DNA of 64,000 nucleotides from Endozoicomonas sp. 8E (GTDB lineage Bacteria; Pseudomonadota; Gammaproteobacteria; Pseudomonadales; Endozoicomonadaceae): NCBI RefSeq assembly GCF_032883915.1, contig NZ_CP120717.1, positions 5,410,501 to 5,474,500 of the forward strand, read 5' to 3'. Shown piece by piece: positions 62,705 to 64,000 of this stretch (position 1 is its first letter; each line of letters starts with the position of its first letter). The notes under the pieces were generated by a model. It saw only the letters and a program-made list of their open reading frames with translations, ran no database searches and was not told where the DNA came from. The position numbers and the translations under genes were made by a program.

Positions 62705-62841
62705 GCCTTTGGTCTTGATCCTGGGCTGAGTGAATTTATCATTGACAGTCAAGCCAACAAGACAGAAAACTCTCGTATTCTGAAGACTTTGTTGGCTCGG
62801 CTGGCAAGTACATCACGTGGTACAATCACTTTTCAAAGTGA

Positions 62842-64000
<1,159 letters not shown>

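Overview
The window looks like chromosomal DNA of a host-associated gammaproteobacterium, most likely Endozoicomonas or a close relative (Oceanospirillales). This placement is inference. It rests on Pseudomonas-like housekeeping order (dcd, mrp/apbC, metG), a complete rsxABCDGE-nth operon, dapD and dapE, many short dispersed inverted-repeat elements, and several genes of eukaryotic character. No rRNA or tRNA gene was seen.

Layout. 1-5.9 kb: a lipoprotein, the NhaD Na+/H+ antiporter, a YbaK-type deacylase, a pentapeptide-repeat K+ channel, an ArsC/Spx-type reductase and dapD. 6.0-7.8 kb: an intact IS200/IS605 element (tnpA, tnpB, both end hairpins). 8-21 kb: an OmpA-like lipoprotein, dcd, a flavodoxin-fold reductase, mrp, a DnaT / phage-P-like primosomal pair, metG, two DEAD-box helicases (SrmB- and RhlE-like), a SUKH protein and trhO. 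21-25.4 kb: an accessory island with a chimeric repeat, a C2H2 zinc-finger array protein, a YdjM-like membrane protein and a degenerate IS630. 25.4-39.3 kb: Lrp regulator, EamA transporter, SlyD, a 1201-residue AsmA-like protein, tag, the prlF-yhaV toxin-antitoxin pair, a PilJ-domain protein, a Tim44-domain protein, arfB and a DUF2288 protein. 39.4-46.3 kb: a tandem duplication of a ~1050-residue ankyrin-like protein. 46.3-50.4 kb: SDR, GST and an Hsp70. 51.2-58.3 kb: rsxABCDGE-nth. 58.3-64 kb: a His-rich ModA-like protein, a secreted calpain-like protease with an EF-hand, a helical-repeat protein and the start of dapE.

The most striking gene is the Hsp70 at 48432-50408. It resembles eukaryotic BiP/GRP78 rather than DnaK, has an N-terminal signal peptide and ends in the ER-retrieval tetrapeptide KDEL. 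With the exported calpain-like protease (EF-hand, Cys/His dyad), the C2H2 array protein (probable Sec signal, NLS-like basic patches), the tandem ankyrin-like giants and other proteins with polar Ser/Pro-rich N termini, it suggests factors that act on or inside a eukaryotic host, including its ER.

Two families of short inverted-repeat elements punctuate the gaps. Family 1 (~211-215 bp) is bounded by CTAG. Family 2 (~230-310 bp) has GAGGGTGTCGC termini, 4-5 bp target duplications and a core palindrome. They have supplied stop codons, truncated a gene, and separated a gene from its terminator.
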